64,000 bases of DNA, taken from Cumulibacter manganitolerans. Its GTDB lineage: Bacteria > Actinomycetota > Actinomycetes > Mycobacteriales > Antricoccaceae. Each line of letters starts with the position of its first letter. Within the stretch, counting starts at the first letter, position 1. A model generated the notes under the pieces. The model was not told the origin of the DNA. It ran no database searches and saw only the letters and a program-made list of their open reading frames with translations. Made by a program: the position numbers and the translations under genes. Of the stretch, positions 40,180-48,463 are shown piece by piece. The stretch covers positions 33,232 to 97,231 of the forward strand of contig NZ_WBKP01000010.1 in NCBI RefSeq assembly GCF_009602465.1, read 5' to 3'.

Positions 40180-41328
40180 ATGGACACCACCCTTTCCGCC
40201 GAGCAGGAAGAGCTGCGCCGCACCGTCGAGCGGTTCACGAACGAGGTCGTGCGCCCGGTCTCGCAGCACCACGACGAGACCAAGACGTTCCCGTACGACG
40301 TCGTCGCGCAGATGGGCGAGCTCGGCCTGTTCGGGCTGCCGTTCCCGGAGGAGTACGGCGGGATGGGTGGCGACTACTTCACGCTGTGCCTCGCCCTCGA
40401 GGAGCTCGCCCGCGTCGACCAGTCCGTCGCGATCACCCTCGAGGCGGGCTGCTCGCTGGGCACGATGCCGGTCTACCTGTTCGGCACCGACGCCCAGAAG
40501 CAGGAGTGGCTGCCGCGGCTGACCAGCGGCGAGATCCTCGGCGCGTTCGGGCTCACCGAGCCCGAGGCCGGATCCGACGCCGGCGGCACCAAGACGACCG
40601 CCGTCCTCGAGGACGGGCACTGGCGGATCAACGGCAGCAAGCAGTTCATCACCAACTCGGGCACCGACATCACCGGCCTGGTCACCGTCACCGCCGTCAC
40701 CGGCGTCCGCGAGGGCGGCTCGAAGGAGATCTCGGCGATCATGATCCCGACGCCCGCGGACGGCTTCACCGCCGAGCCGGCGTACAACAAGGTCGGCTGG
40801 AACGCCTCCGACACCCACCCGCTGAGCTTCGACGACGTGATCGTGCCGGAGGAGAACCTGCTCGGCGAGCGCGGCCGCGGCTACGCGCAGTTCCTGCGGA
40901 TCCTCGACGAGGGCCGGATCGCGATCGCGGCGCTGGCGGTGGGTGCCGCGCAGGGCTGCGTCGACGAGAGCGTCCGCTACGCGCGCGAGCGCAAGTCGAT
41001 GGGCCAGCCGATCGGCAAGTACCAGGCGATCGAGTTCAAGCTCGCCCGGATGGAGGCGCGCGCCTGGACCGCGCGGGCGGCGTACTACGCGGCGGCGGCG
41101 AAGATGCTCTCGGGCAAGCCGTTCAAGAAGGAGGCGGCGATCGCCAAGATGGTCGCCTCCGAGGCGGCGATGGACAACGCGCGCGACGCCACGCAGATCC
41201 ACGGCGGCTACGGCTTCATGAACGAGTACGTGGTGTCGCGGCACTACCGCGACTCGAAGATCCTGGAGATCGGCGAGGGCACCACCGAGGTGCAGCTGAT
41301 GCTGATCGGCCGCCAGCTCGGCCTCTAG
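40180..41328 (+). CDS. Acyl-CoA dehydrogenase of the leucine island (isovaleryl/FadE19-like)
   Basis: A 382-residue acyl-CoA dehydrogenase. FAD and substrate-binding segments FGLTEPEAGSDAGGTKTTA and WRINGSKQFITNSGTD are intact; the general-base glutamate is Glu366 in EIGEGTTEVQ, the classical MCAD-type position. It introduces the alpha-beta double bond into a short or branched acyl-CoA. AGGAG precedes ATG 40180, 16 bases after accA1. Same place as fadE19 (Rv2500c). In the leucine pathway it would make methylcrotonyl-CoA for the carboxylase, but human-type isovaleryl-CoA dehydrogenase has its base elsewhere, so 2-methyl or straight short substrates are also possible. Confidence 0.92.
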   Translation: MDTTLSAEQEELRRTVERFTNEVVRPVSQHHDETKTFPYDVVAQMGELGLFGLPFPEEYGGMGGDYFTLCLALEELARVDQSVAITLEAGCSLGTMPVYLFGTDAQKQEWLPRLTSGEILGAFGLTEPEAGSDAGGTKTTAVLEDGHWRINGSKQFITNSGTDITGLVTVTAVTGVREGGSKEISAIMIPTPADGFTAEPAYNKVGWNASDTHPLSFDDVIVPEENLLGERGRGYAQFLRILDEGRIAIAALAVGAAQGCVDESVRYARERKSMGQPIGKYQAIEFKLARMEARAWTARAAYYAAAAKMLSGKPFKKEAAIAKMVASEAAMDNARDATQIHGGYGFMNEYVVSRHYRDSKILEIGEGTTEVQLMLIGRQLGL

Positions 41329-41336
41329 CCCACCCC

Positions 41337-41418
41337 TGACGCGGTGGGTTGTACCCACCTGACGCGGTGGGTTGTACCCCGCTATCGGGCCGATAGCGGG
41401 GTAGAACCCACCGCATCA
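41337..41418. repeat. 29-bp near-perfect cruciform with a preceding direct copy
   Basis: 41360-41388 and 41390-41418 are reverse complements at 27 of 29 positions with a single-base loop. The first 20 bases of the left arm (TGACGCGGTGGGTTGTACCC) also occur 23 bases earlier at 41337-41356. It lies just after the acyl-CoA dehydrogenase stop and probably ends the accD1 operon. A related half (CCACCGCATCGCG) follows at about 41438. Confidence 0.85.
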
Positions 41419-41511
41419 CGGCAGACCGGGGCGTAAGCCACCGCATCGCGCCGGGCACTCGCCGGACGTCGCGGCCGGACGTCGGCGCCGAACAACGCGG
41501 CTGAGCAACGC

Positions 41512-41543
41512 AAAAGGCTCGACCCTCCTGGGTCGAGCCTTTT
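41512..41543. terminator. Classical bidirectional terminator
   Basis: AAAAGGCTCGACCC pairs perfectly over 14 bases with 41530-41543 around a four-base loop, ending in TTTT on the plus strand and, read backwards, TTTT on the minus strand. It ends the small gene at 41559-41711 and any read-through from the other side. Confidence 0.92.
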
Positions 41544-41558
41544 CTTCGTCGGTGCGGG

Positions 41559-41711
41559 TCAGCGCCCGAGGTGCGTGCCGGTGCGGCTGGCGATGGCCAG
41601 CAGCTCCAGGCGCACCGTCTCGGCGTTCGCGCCCTGGATCGCCTTGGCGATCTCGCGGCGGCCGCGGACGGCGGCGCGGTGGGCGGTCCAGCGGCTGGTG
41701 ATGGCGGACAT
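41559..41711 (-). CDS. Small basic helical protein, function unknown
   Basis: A 50-residue protein, MSAITSRWTAHRAAVRGRRE at the N-terminus and ETVRLELLAIASR near the end. It is basic and predicted to be helical without a membrane segment. It looks real: AAGGAG lies eight bases before the ATG at 41711, a -10-like CATAAT is about 75 bases upstream on the same strand, and a perfect terminator follows 15 bases after the stop. Small proteins of this look, with HRxxVRxxR and an LLxIA segment, occur in other actinobacteria, but I know no function. A longer start at 41747 lacks a ribosome-binding site. Confidence 0.65.
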   Translation of the reverse strand: MSAITSRWTAHRAAVRGRREIAKAIQGANAETVRLELLAIASRTGTHLGR

Positions 41712-42064
41712 CGTGCGGGCTCCTTGGTGGGAAGTTGCGGAGGTCATCGCCGCCGGGCCTCAACTCCCGTTGGCGATACAACCATTATGCGCTCCCGCGA
41801 GAAGCGATGCCATCGATATTTAGGTGAAGTGCCGCACTCTCCGACATATCTTCGGCCAAGACAGTCGAGTGGATGTCGATATCTCGGTATCGCCGCCCGT
41901 CTAGGTGACCGTTCAACAATCCGCGGAAGACCGGTCGGGTCGCCACCCCGCAGCGAATCCGGTTGCCTCGATCCGTAGCCTGGAGGGGTCGCGCCGGACG
42001 ACGGTCGACCCGTCACCCGCATCGCGGGGTACGCCGCCCACGAGGCTCGCAGGAGATCCCGGCC
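41712..42064. other. 353-base gene-free gap with AT-richer dyads
   Basis: Between the small gene and the next MFS gene. The part from 41770 to 41900 is clearly less GC-rich. It holds CGATA-TCTCGG-TATCG (41877-41892), a perfect 5+5 dyad, and similar words CATATCTTCGG and CGATATTT nearby. A CATAAT -10-like element serves the small gene. No reading frame with coding character or structured RNA was recognised. Confidence 0.4.
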
Positions 42065-43333
42065 GTGCTCAGGTCGTACAGCGTGCTTTTCCGCGCTCCC
42101 GGAACCAAGGCGTTCAGTGCCGCCGGCTTCGTCGCCCGCATGCCGATCAGCCAGTTCGGCCTCGCCGCCGTCATGCTGGTCTCCGCGCAGAGCGGCAGCT
42201 ACGGCCTGGCCGGCAACGTCTCGGCGGTCGCCGCGCTCGCGGGCGCCGCGATCATGCCGCAGACCGCGCGGCTGGTCGACCGCTACGGCCAGGCCAAGGT
42301 GGCCCGCCCGGTCATCGTCGCCGGCGCCGTCTCCTGGCTGCTGCTGGCCCTGGCCGTCACCCTGCAGTGGCCGGTCTGGACCTGGTTCGTGCTCGCCGCG
42401 CTCGGCGGCGGTCTCGGTCCATCGATCGGCTCGATGGTCCGCGCCCGGTGGGTCTACGTGCTGAAGGACCGGTCCCTGCAGCAGCGCGCCTTCAGCTGGG
42501 AGTCGTCGGTCGACGAGGTGGTGTTCATCATCGGACCGCCGCTGGCGACCTTCCTCGCCACCGGCGTCGCGCCGTACGCCGGAGTCGTCGTCGCCGCCGT
42601 GCTGCTGCTCGCCGGCGGCTGGCTGTTCACCGCCCAGCGCTCGACGGAGCCACCTGGCACCGGCCGCCACGCCGCGTCCCTCCCCTCGCGGCGCCTGCTG
42701 ACGCCGTCACTGCTGGCCGTGGCGCTGGTGTTCTGCTGCTGCGGCACGGCCTTCGGCGCCATCGACGTCACGGTCGTCGCGTTCGCCGACGAGGCCGGCA
42801 GCAAGGCCGCGGCCGGGCTGATCCTCGCGGCGTACGCCGCGGGCAGCCTGATCGCCGGCCTGGCCTTCGGCGTCATCACCTTCCGGCGCTCGATCGGCGG
42901 CCAGTTCGTGGTTGCGGCATGCCTGTTCGGGCTGCTCGCGCCGCTGCTGCTGCTGGCCGGCAACCTGGTGATGTGCGGCGTGCTCATCTTCATCGCGGGC
43001 TTCGCGATCGCGCCGCTGCTGATCTCCGCGACCGTGCTGATCGAGCGGATCGTGCCCGCCGTCGCGCTGACCGAGGCGCTCACCTGGTCGACCACCGCGC
43101 TCGTCCTCGGCGTCACCATCGGCGCCTCGGCGGCCGGATCGCTCATCGACCAGCACGGCGCCCGGTTCAGCTTCTGGGTGCCCGCCGGCGCCGCCGTCCT
43201 CGCCGCGTTGATCGCCCTCGTGGCGAGCCCTCGGCTGCGGCACGGCTCGGTCCGCCGCACCGCCGACCGGCTCGCCGCCAGCCTCGTCGACGCGCCGGCC
43301 CCCGGTGTCCCGCAGGCCGAGATCGCCGGCTGA
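42065..43333 (+). CDS. MFS transporter
   Basis: A 422-residue, roughly 12-segment major facilitator. The loop after the second segment (ARLVDRYGQAKVARPV) is a weak A-motif. The middle is short, and the C-terminal tail is about 35 residues and hydrophilic. Start GTG 42065 has AGGAGA about eight bases upstream; the longer frame before it has no support. The family includes sugar and drug transporters, and the sequence does not tell which. It precedes the moxR-coxE-xdhC set with a 70-base gap and its own promoter is not clear. Confidence 0.85.
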   Translation: MLRSYSVLFRAPGTKAFSAAGFVARMPISQFGLAAVMLVSAQSGSYGLAGNVSAVAALAGAAIMPQTARLVDRYGQAKVARPVIVAGAVSWLLLALAVTLQWPVWTWFVLAALGGGLGPSIGSMVRARWVYVLKDRSLQQRAFSWESSVDEVVFIIGPPLATFLATGVAPYAGVVVAAVLLLAGGWLFTAQRSTEPPGTGRHAASLPSRRLLTPSLLAVALVFCCCGTAFGAIDVTVVAFADEAGSKAAAGLILAAYAAGSLIAGLAFGVITFRRSIGGQFVVAACLFGLLAPLLLLAGNLVMCGVLIFIAGFAIAPLLISATVLIERIVPAVALTEALTWSTTALVLGVTIGASAAGSLIDQHGARFSFWVPAGAAVLAALIALVASPRLRHGSVRRTADRLAASLVDAPAPGVPQAEIAG

Positions 43334-43402
43334 GCCGTTCCCGTCGGCGGCGTCGCGCGGCGTGCATACACTGAGCCAGTTCCCACTTGGAAGGTGCACG
43401 GG

Positions 43403-44284
43403 ATGTCGATGAAGCAGTACGACGATCCGCAGGCGCTCGCTGACGCCCTCGACTCGACCGACTACATCGCGGACGAGGGACTGGCCACCGCCGCGTTCCT
43501 CGCGCTGCGCATGGGGCGCCCGCTGTTCCTCGAGGGGGACGCCGGCGTCGGCAAGACCGCGCTCGCGCAGGCGCTGGCCCAGGTGCTGGACGCCGAGCTG
43601 ATCCGGCTGCAGTGCTACGAGGGGATCGACGCCTCCCAGGCGCTGTACGACTGGGACTTCGCCCGCCAGATGCTGCACCTGCGGGCCGCCGAGTCGGTCG
43701 CGGACGCCGATCGCGCCGAGATCGAGCAGGAGCTGTACGACCGCCGGTTCCTGATCGCCCGGCCGCTGCTGAAGGCGCTGGAGACCAGCCCCTCGGTGCT
43801 GCTGATCGACGAGCTCGACCGCGCGGACGACGAGTTCGAGGCGTTCCTGCTCGAGGTTCTCGCGGAGTCGGCCGTCACCATCCCCGAGCTCGGCACCATC
43901 AAGGCCACGACGCCGCCGCTGACGGTCATCACCTCCAACCGCACCCGCGAGGTGCACGATGCCCTCAAGCGGCGCTGCCTGTACCACTGGGTCGCGCACC
44001 CCAGCTTCGACCGCGAGGTGGAGATCATCCGGCGCCGGCTGCCCGAGGTCAGCGAGTCGCTGTCCCGGCAGGTCGCGGCCGCGGTCGGCCGGCTGCGCGC
44101 GGCCGACCTGCTCAAGCCGCCCGGGGTCGCCGAGGCGATCGACTGGGCGCAGGCGCTGCACCTGCTCGGCGTCCGCGAGCTCACCCCGGAGAGCGCGGCG
44201 CGGTCTCTGGGCGCGGTGCTGAAGTACCGCGAGGACGCCGAGCGTGTCGTCGCCAACGACCTCGACAAGCTGCTCGCGGGCTGA
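43403..44284 (+). CDS. MoxR-family AAA ATPase (CoxD-like)
   Basis: A 293-residue AAA+ ATPase. Walker A GDAGVGKTA (about 45), Walker B VLLIDELDRADDE and the sensor region VITSNRTREVHDALKRRC are present. GGAAGG before ATG 43403 sets the start, and TACACT (43367-43372) may be its -10. CoxD-type MoxR proteins with VWA partners help insert sulfur or the metal into the active site of CO-dehydrogenase-type enzymes. Its direct partners here are the VWA protein (13 bases on) and XdhC, and the enzyme it serves is probably the coxSLM product encoded 13 kb downstream. Confidence 0.92.
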   Translation: MSMKQYDDPQALADALDSTDYIADEGLATAAFLALRMGRPLFLEGDAGVGKTALAQALAQVLDAELIRLQCYEGIDASQALYDWDFARQMLHLRAAESVADADRAEIEQELYDRRFLIARPLLKALETSPSVLLIDELDRADDEFEAFLLEVLAESAVTIPELGTIKATTPPLTVITSNRTREVHDALKRRCLYHWVAHPSFDREVEIIRRRLPEVSESLSRQVAAAVGRLRAADLLKPPGVAEAIDWAQALHLLGVRELTPESAARSLGAVLKYREDAERVVANDLDKLLAG

Positions 44285-44297
44285 GGACCGGCCCCTC

Positions 44298-45455
44298 ATG
44301 ACGTCCGGCTGGATGCTGCACTACGTCGACAAGGAGGCGAGCGCTCCGGCGCGCGGCGTCGACGAGACGCTGCTGGGCTTCGCGCGGATGCTGCGCGTCG
44401 CGGGGGTCGACGTCACGCCCGACCGCACCATGTCGATGCTGCAGGCCGTCGAGGCGCTCGACGTGCTGCGCCAGGACGACGTGTACTGGGCGGGTCGGCT
44501 CACGCTGTGCAGCTCGCCGGACGACCTGCCGAAGTACGACGCCGGGTTCGCGGCGTACTTCGAGGGCAAGGAGGCGGTCAAGCGCGCGGGCATGGCCGTC
44601 GAGCAGCCGCGCCCGATGCACCTGCCGGTCGGGATCGATGCTCCGCAGGGCGCCGAGCAGGAGGAGTCGGACGACGACCCCATTCCCGGGCAGGCGACGG
44701 CGCAGGAGGTGCTGCGGCACAAGGACTTCGCCGACCTCAGCGAGGCGGACCGGCAGGCCCTCAAGCGGATGTTCGAGCTGCTCGCGCCGGCCGCGGCGTC
44801 CCGCCGGTCGCGGCGCTATCGCGACTCGCACACCGGGATCACCGACCCGCACCGGTCGATCCGCGCCGCGATGCGCACCGGGGGCGAGCTGACCCGGCTC
44901 CAGTGGCGCGACCGCCGCGTCCGGCCCCGCAAGCTGGTGATCATCGGGGACGTGAGCGGCTCGATGGCGCCGTACTCCGACGCGCTGCTGCGGTTCGCGC
45001 ACGCCGCCGTCCGCCGCAACCCGGTCAGCACCGAGGTGTTCACCCTCGGGACCCGACTGACCCGCGTCACCCGCGAGCTGCGGCTGCGCAACTCCGACAA
45101 GGCGCTGCGCGCCGCCGGCCAGGCGATCCCCGACTGGAGCGGCGGCACCCAGCTCGGCGAGATGCTGCGCGCCTTCCTGGACCGCTGGGGACAGCGCGGC
45201 ACGGCCCGCCGCGCGATCGTGGTGATCTTCAGCGACGGGTGGGAACGCGGCGACCCGGCGCTGCTCGGCGAGCAGATGAAGCGGCTGCATCGCCTGGCGC
45301 ACAAGGTGATCTGGGCGAACCCACACAAAGGCCACGCCGGCTACGAACCGCTGACCGCGGGTATCGTCGCCGCCCTGCCGAGCATCGACGAGTTCGTAGC
45401 CGGCCACTCCTTCGATTCGTACGCCAAGCTAGCGAGGTTGATTGCCGATGCGTGA
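44298..45455 (+). CDS. VWA-domain protein, CoxE-like
   Basis: A 385-residue protein. The C-terminal half is a von Willebrand A domain with an intact metal-ion site: DVSGSM, the Thr in GGTQLG, and the Asp in FSDGWERGD. The N-terminal half is helical with an acidic linker (GAEQEESDDDP). CoxE acts with the MoxR ATPase CoxD in maturing the molybdenum-copper or molybdenum site. The start ATG 44298 lies 13 bases after the moxR stop, and the stop overlaps xdhC by eight bases, so the three genes form an operon. Confidence 0.9.
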   Translation: MTSGWMLHYVDKEASAPARGVDETLLGFARMLRVAGVDVTPDRTMSMLQAVEALDVLRQDDVYWAGRLTLCSSPDDLPKYDAGFAAYFEGKEAVKRAGMAVEQPRPMHLPVGIDAPQGAEQEESDDDPIPGQATAQEVLRHKDFADLSEADRQALKRMFELLAPAAASRRSRRYRDSHTGITDPHRSIRAAMRTGGELTRLQWRDRRVRPRKLVIIGDVSGSMAPYSDALLRFAHAAVRRNPVSTEVFTLGTRLTRVTRELRLRNSDKALRAAGQAIPDWSGGTQLGEMLRAFLDRWGQRGTARRAIVVIFSDGWERGDPALLGEQMKRLHRLAHKVIWANPHKGHAGYEPLTAGIVAALPSIDEFVAGHSFDSYAKLARLIADA

Positions 45456-46572
45456 GATCCTGAACGACCTGCTGCCCTGGTGGCGCGACGGCAAGACGGT
45501 CGGCATGGGCACCGTCGTGGCGACGTGGCGGTCGGCTCCGCGGCCCGCGGGCGCCTCGATGGTGGTCGGGCCGGACGACGAGGCCTTCGGCAGCGTGTCC
45601 GGCGGCTGCGTCGAGGGCGCGGTGTTCGAGGAGGCGAAGCTCGTCGTCGGGGGCGAGAGCAGCCCGGCGCTGCACCGGTACGGCGTCAGCGACGACGACG
45701 CGTTCTCGGTCGGCCTGACCTGTGGCGGCATCCTCGACGTCTTCGTCGAGCCGATCAGCAAGCAGACCTTCCCCGAGCTCGACCAGGTCGCCGCGTCGAT
45801 CGACGCGCACGAGCCGGTCGCGGTCGTCACCTGCGTGGACGGCGCCGACGACCGGGTGGGCAACCGCCTCGTGGTCTGGAACGACCGGGTGAGCGGCACC
45901 CTCGGCCTGGACCGCCTCGACGCGGCGATCACCGACGACGTCCGCGGCATGCTCGCTGCGGGCCGCACCGGGATGGTGCACTACGGGCACGACGGCGAGC
46001 GGCTCGGCGACGACCTGTCGCTGTTCGTCGCGGCGTACGCCCCGCCGCGCCGGATGCTCGTGTTCGGGGCGATCGACTTCGCGGCGGCGGTGGCCCGCAT
46101 GGGCGCCTTCCTCGGCCACAAGGTGACCGTCTGCGACGCGCGGCCGGTCTTCGCCACCCCGAAGCGGTTCCCCGACGCCCACGAGGTCGTGGTCGAGTGG
46201 CCGCACCGCTACCTGCAGGCCGAGGTCGACGCCGGGCGCGTCGACGAGCGCACCATCATCTGCGTGCTCACCCACGACCCCAAGTTCGACGTCCCGCTGC
46301 TGCAGGTCGCGCTGCCGCTGGACGTGGCGTACATCGGCGCGATGGGCTCGCGCCGTACGCACGACGACCGGCTGGCGCGGCTGCGGGAGGCGGGCGTGCC
46401 CGAGGAGCAGATCGCGCGGCTGAGCTCGCCGATCGGCCTCGACCTCGGCGCGCGGACGCCCGAGGAGACCGCCGTGTCGATCGCCGCCGAGATCATCGCG
46501 CTGCAGTGGGGCGGTGACGGGGCGCGGCTGTCGGACGCCGACGGCCGCATCCACCGCGACGTCGAGCGGTAG
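45448..46572 (+). CDS. XdhC/CoxF-family molybdenum cofactor maturation protein
   Basis: A 374-residue XdhC-family protein. The N-terminal XdhC domain has RPAGASMVVGPDDEAFGSVS and SGGCVEGAV with the conserved cysteine; the C-terminal Rossmann domain has VFGAIDFAAAVARMG and AYIGAMGSRRTHDDRL. XdhC binds the molybdenum cofactor and helps its sulfuration and delivery to xanthine dehydrogenase-type enzymes. The overlap with coxE (eight bases) shows coupling. No xdhA or xdhB is in the window, so the client is most likely the CoxL encoded at 57.3 kb. The full family length is present. Confidence 0.93.
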   Translation: MREILNDLLPWWRDGKTVGMGTVVATWRSAPRPAGASMVVGPDDEAFGSVSGGCVEGAVFEEAKLVVGGESSPALHRYGVSDDDAFSVGLTCGGILDVFVEPISKQTFPELDQVAASIDAHEPVAVVTCVDGADDRVGNRLVVWNDRVSGTLGLDRLDAAITDDVRGMLAAGRTGMVHYGHDGERLGDDLSLFVAAYAPPRRMLVFGAIDFAAAVARMGAFLGHKVTVCDARPVFATPKRFPDAHEVVVEWPHRYLQAEVDAGRVDERTIICVLTHDPKFDVPLLQVALPLDVAYIGAMGSRRTHDDRLARLREAGVPEEQIARLSSPIGLDLGARTPEETAVSIAAEIIALQWGGDGARLSDADGRIHRDVER

Positions 46573-46618
46573 CCTGGCGGGCCGATCCGGCCGATCGGCC
46601 CGCGCGCATACTGGGGAG

Positions 46619-47425
46619 ATGACCACTTCTCCCCCGCCCATCGCCCTGACCATCGCCGGTTCCGAGGCCACCGGCGGCGCGGGTGCGCAGGCCGACCTGA
46701 AGACGTTCCAGGCCCGCGACGTCTTCGGCATGGTGGCGCTCACCTGCATCGTCAGCTTCGATCCCAAGAACGAGTGGGGGCACCGCTTCGTCCCGGTCGA
46801 CCCGCAGGTGATCGCCGACCAGCTCGAGGCACAGTTCTCCTGCTACGTCCCGGACGCGGTCAAGATCGGCATGCTCGGCACCCCTACCACGATCGACACC
46901 GTCGCGGGCGCGCTGGCGGGCTACCGGCCGAAGAACCTGGTGCTGGATCCGGTGCTGATCTGCAAGGGCCAGGAGCCCGGCGCGGCGCTGGACACCGACA
47001 ACGCGCTCAAGTCGCAGATCCTCCCTCTCGCGTCGTTCGTGACGCCGAACCACTTCGAGTCGATGGCGCTGTCCGGGCGCTCCGCGATCGACGACGTCGA
47101 CGACCTGATCGCCGCCGCCCGGACGATCCACGAGAAGTCCGGCGCCGCCGTCCTGGCCAAGGGCGGCGTGCGCATCGCCGGACCGGACGCGGTCGACGTG
47201 TTCTACGACGGCACCACGCTGGAGGTGCTCTCGGCGCCGAAGGTCGGCGAGCACGCCGTCTCCGGTGCCGGATGCTCGCTCGCCGCGGCGGTCACGGCCG
47301 AGCTGGCGAAGGGCGCGAGCCCGCTGGACGCCGCCCGCTCGGCCAAGGAGTTCGTCACCCAGGGCATCGCCTCGCGGCTCTCCTCGAACGCGCCGTTCGA
47401 CGCGGTACGCCAGCTGAACCACTGA
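46619..47425 (+). CDS. Pyridoxine/pyridoxal or HMP(-P) kinase, PdxK/ThiD family
   Basis: A 268-residue ribokinase-fold kinase. The start IALTIAGSEATGGAGAQADL, VKIGMLGT and the anion-hole motif SGAGCSLAAAVTAEL are typical of the ThiD/PdxK group; the last motif has Cys in place of the usual Asp region (GAGC rather than GTGD), as in Bacillus-type pyridoxal kinases. It should phosphorylate pyridoxal or hydroxymethylpyrimidine. The ATG at 46619 has GGGGAG directly against it and CATACT 10 bases upstream, so leaderless translation is possible. Followed by degenerate 9-base tandem repeats that begin in its last codons. Confidence 0.85.
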   Translation: MTTSPPPIALTIAGSEATGGAGAQADLKTFQARDVFGMVALTCIVSFDPKNEWGHRFVPVDPQVIADQLEAQFSCYVPDAVKIGMLGTPTTIDTVAGALAGYRPKNLVLDPVLICKGQEPGAALDTDNALKSQILPLASFVTPNHFESMALSGRSAIDDVDDLIAAARTIHEKSGAAVLAKGGVRIAGPDAVDVFYDGTTLEVLSAPKVGEHAVSGAGCSLAAAVTAELAKGASPLDAARSAKEFVTQGIASRLSSNAPFDAVRQLNH

Positions 47426-47502
47426 ACCACTGAACCACTGACCCGCTGACCCACTGACCCGACGACCCGACGACCGGCCGCGGCTGGCGGCTGGTCGATC
47501 CG

Positions 47503-47564
47503 GAAGCGGGGTTCGTCGCTGAAAGCGGGGAAGCTTCCCCGCTCTCGCCGACGAAGCCCGCTTC
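47503..47564. repeat. Nested double palindrome between kinase and enoyl-CoA hydratase genes
   Basis: The inner part AGCGGGGAAGCTTCCCCGCT (47524-47543) is a perfect 20-base palindrome. It is flanked by a second inverted pair, 47503-47518 and 47549-47564, matching at 15 of 16 positions. The two tiers could extrude as a long cruciform or stop transcription from the kinase gene. Confidence 0.85.
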
Positions 47565-47620
47565 GGCGTCCCGGACCGGACGCCGACGGCGGCGCTCCCG
47601 CGCGGGTCTGCGGCGACCTC

Positions 47621-47626
47621 TAGGGT
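47621..47626 (+). promoter_or_regulatory. -10 element of a leaderless enoyl-CoA hydratase promoter
   Basis: TAGGGT ends six bases before ATG 47633; there is no Shine-Dalgarno sequence. Confidence 0.5.
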
Positions 47627-47632
47627 GAGCGC

Positions 47633-48436
47633 ATGACTGACGAGGTGCTCTACGAGGTCGCGGACGGCGTCGCGACCATCACGCTCAACGCCCCCGACCG
47701 GATGAACACCATCTCCGCGACGATGCTCGCGGCGATCTCCGAGCGGCTGACCGAGGCCGACCGCGACCCGGCCGCCCGCTGCATCGTGCTGACCGGCGCG
47801 GGCCGGGCGTTCTGCGCCGGGCTCGACCTGCAGGCGCAGTCGAAGGCGGAGTCCGGGTCCCTCGGCAACCTGAGCACCGGCTCGGGAGCGCCGGGCGAGC
47901 TCGAGATGCGCAGCGCGCCGCCCGTCGTCCTGCACAACCTCGACACGCCGACCATCGCCGTCCTCAACGGCGGCGCCGCCGGGTACGGGCTCGACCTCGC
48001 GCTGGGCTGCGACCTCCGCGTGGCTGCCGACTCGGCCAAGCTCAACACCGGCTTCGCCAAGCGGGGCATCCTCCCGGAGAGCGGCGGCACCTGGCTGCTG
48101 CCGCGGATGGTGGGGTACGCGAAGGCCGCCGAGATCGCGTTCCGCGGCAAGACACTGACGGCCGCCGAGGCCCTCGACCTCGGCCTCGTCAACCACGTCG
48201 TTCCCGCGACCGAGCTCGCGGCGTACGCCGACCGGATCGCCGCCGAGATCGCGGCCAACGCGCCGCTCGCGGTGCGGGCGATCAAGCGGATGATGCGCGC
48301 GGCGGAGTCGGAGACGTTCGAGCAGAACGTGCACCACGTGTACCTGCAGCTGCTGCCGCTGCTGGGCACCGAGGACTTCCGCGAGGGCGTCGCGGCGTTC
48401 CTCGAGAAGCGCGATCCGAGCTTCCGGGGCCGCTGA
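47633..48436 (+). CDS. Enoyl-CoA hydratase/isomerase
   Basis: A 267-residue crotonase. The oxyanion-hole segments RAFCAGLDLQAQ and NGGAAGYGLDLALGCD and the catalytic glutamate in GILPESGGTWLLPR are present. It hydrates or isomerises an enoyl-CoA. A leaderless-type promoter precedes it. It is followed after 27 bases by a PfkB kinase gene that has its own -10 element, so it may be transcribed alone. No specific pathway is shown by context; it could serve the leucine island 7 kb away. Confidence 0.92.
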   Translation: MTDEVLYEVADGVATITLNAPDRMNTISATMLAAISERLTEADRDPAARCIVLTGAGRAFCAGLDLQAQSKAESGSLGNLSTGSGAPGELEMRSAPPVVLHNLDTPTIAVLNGGAAGYGLDLALGCDLRVAADSAKLNTGFAKRGILPESGGTWLLPRMVGYAKAAEIAFRGKTLTAAEALDLGLVNHVVPATELAAYADRIAAEIAANAPLAVRAIKRMMRAAESETFEQNVHHVYLQLLPLLGTEDFREGVAAFLEKRDPSFRGR

Positions 48437-48463
48437 GGCGCTCCAGCGGCTACCCTCCCTGGT

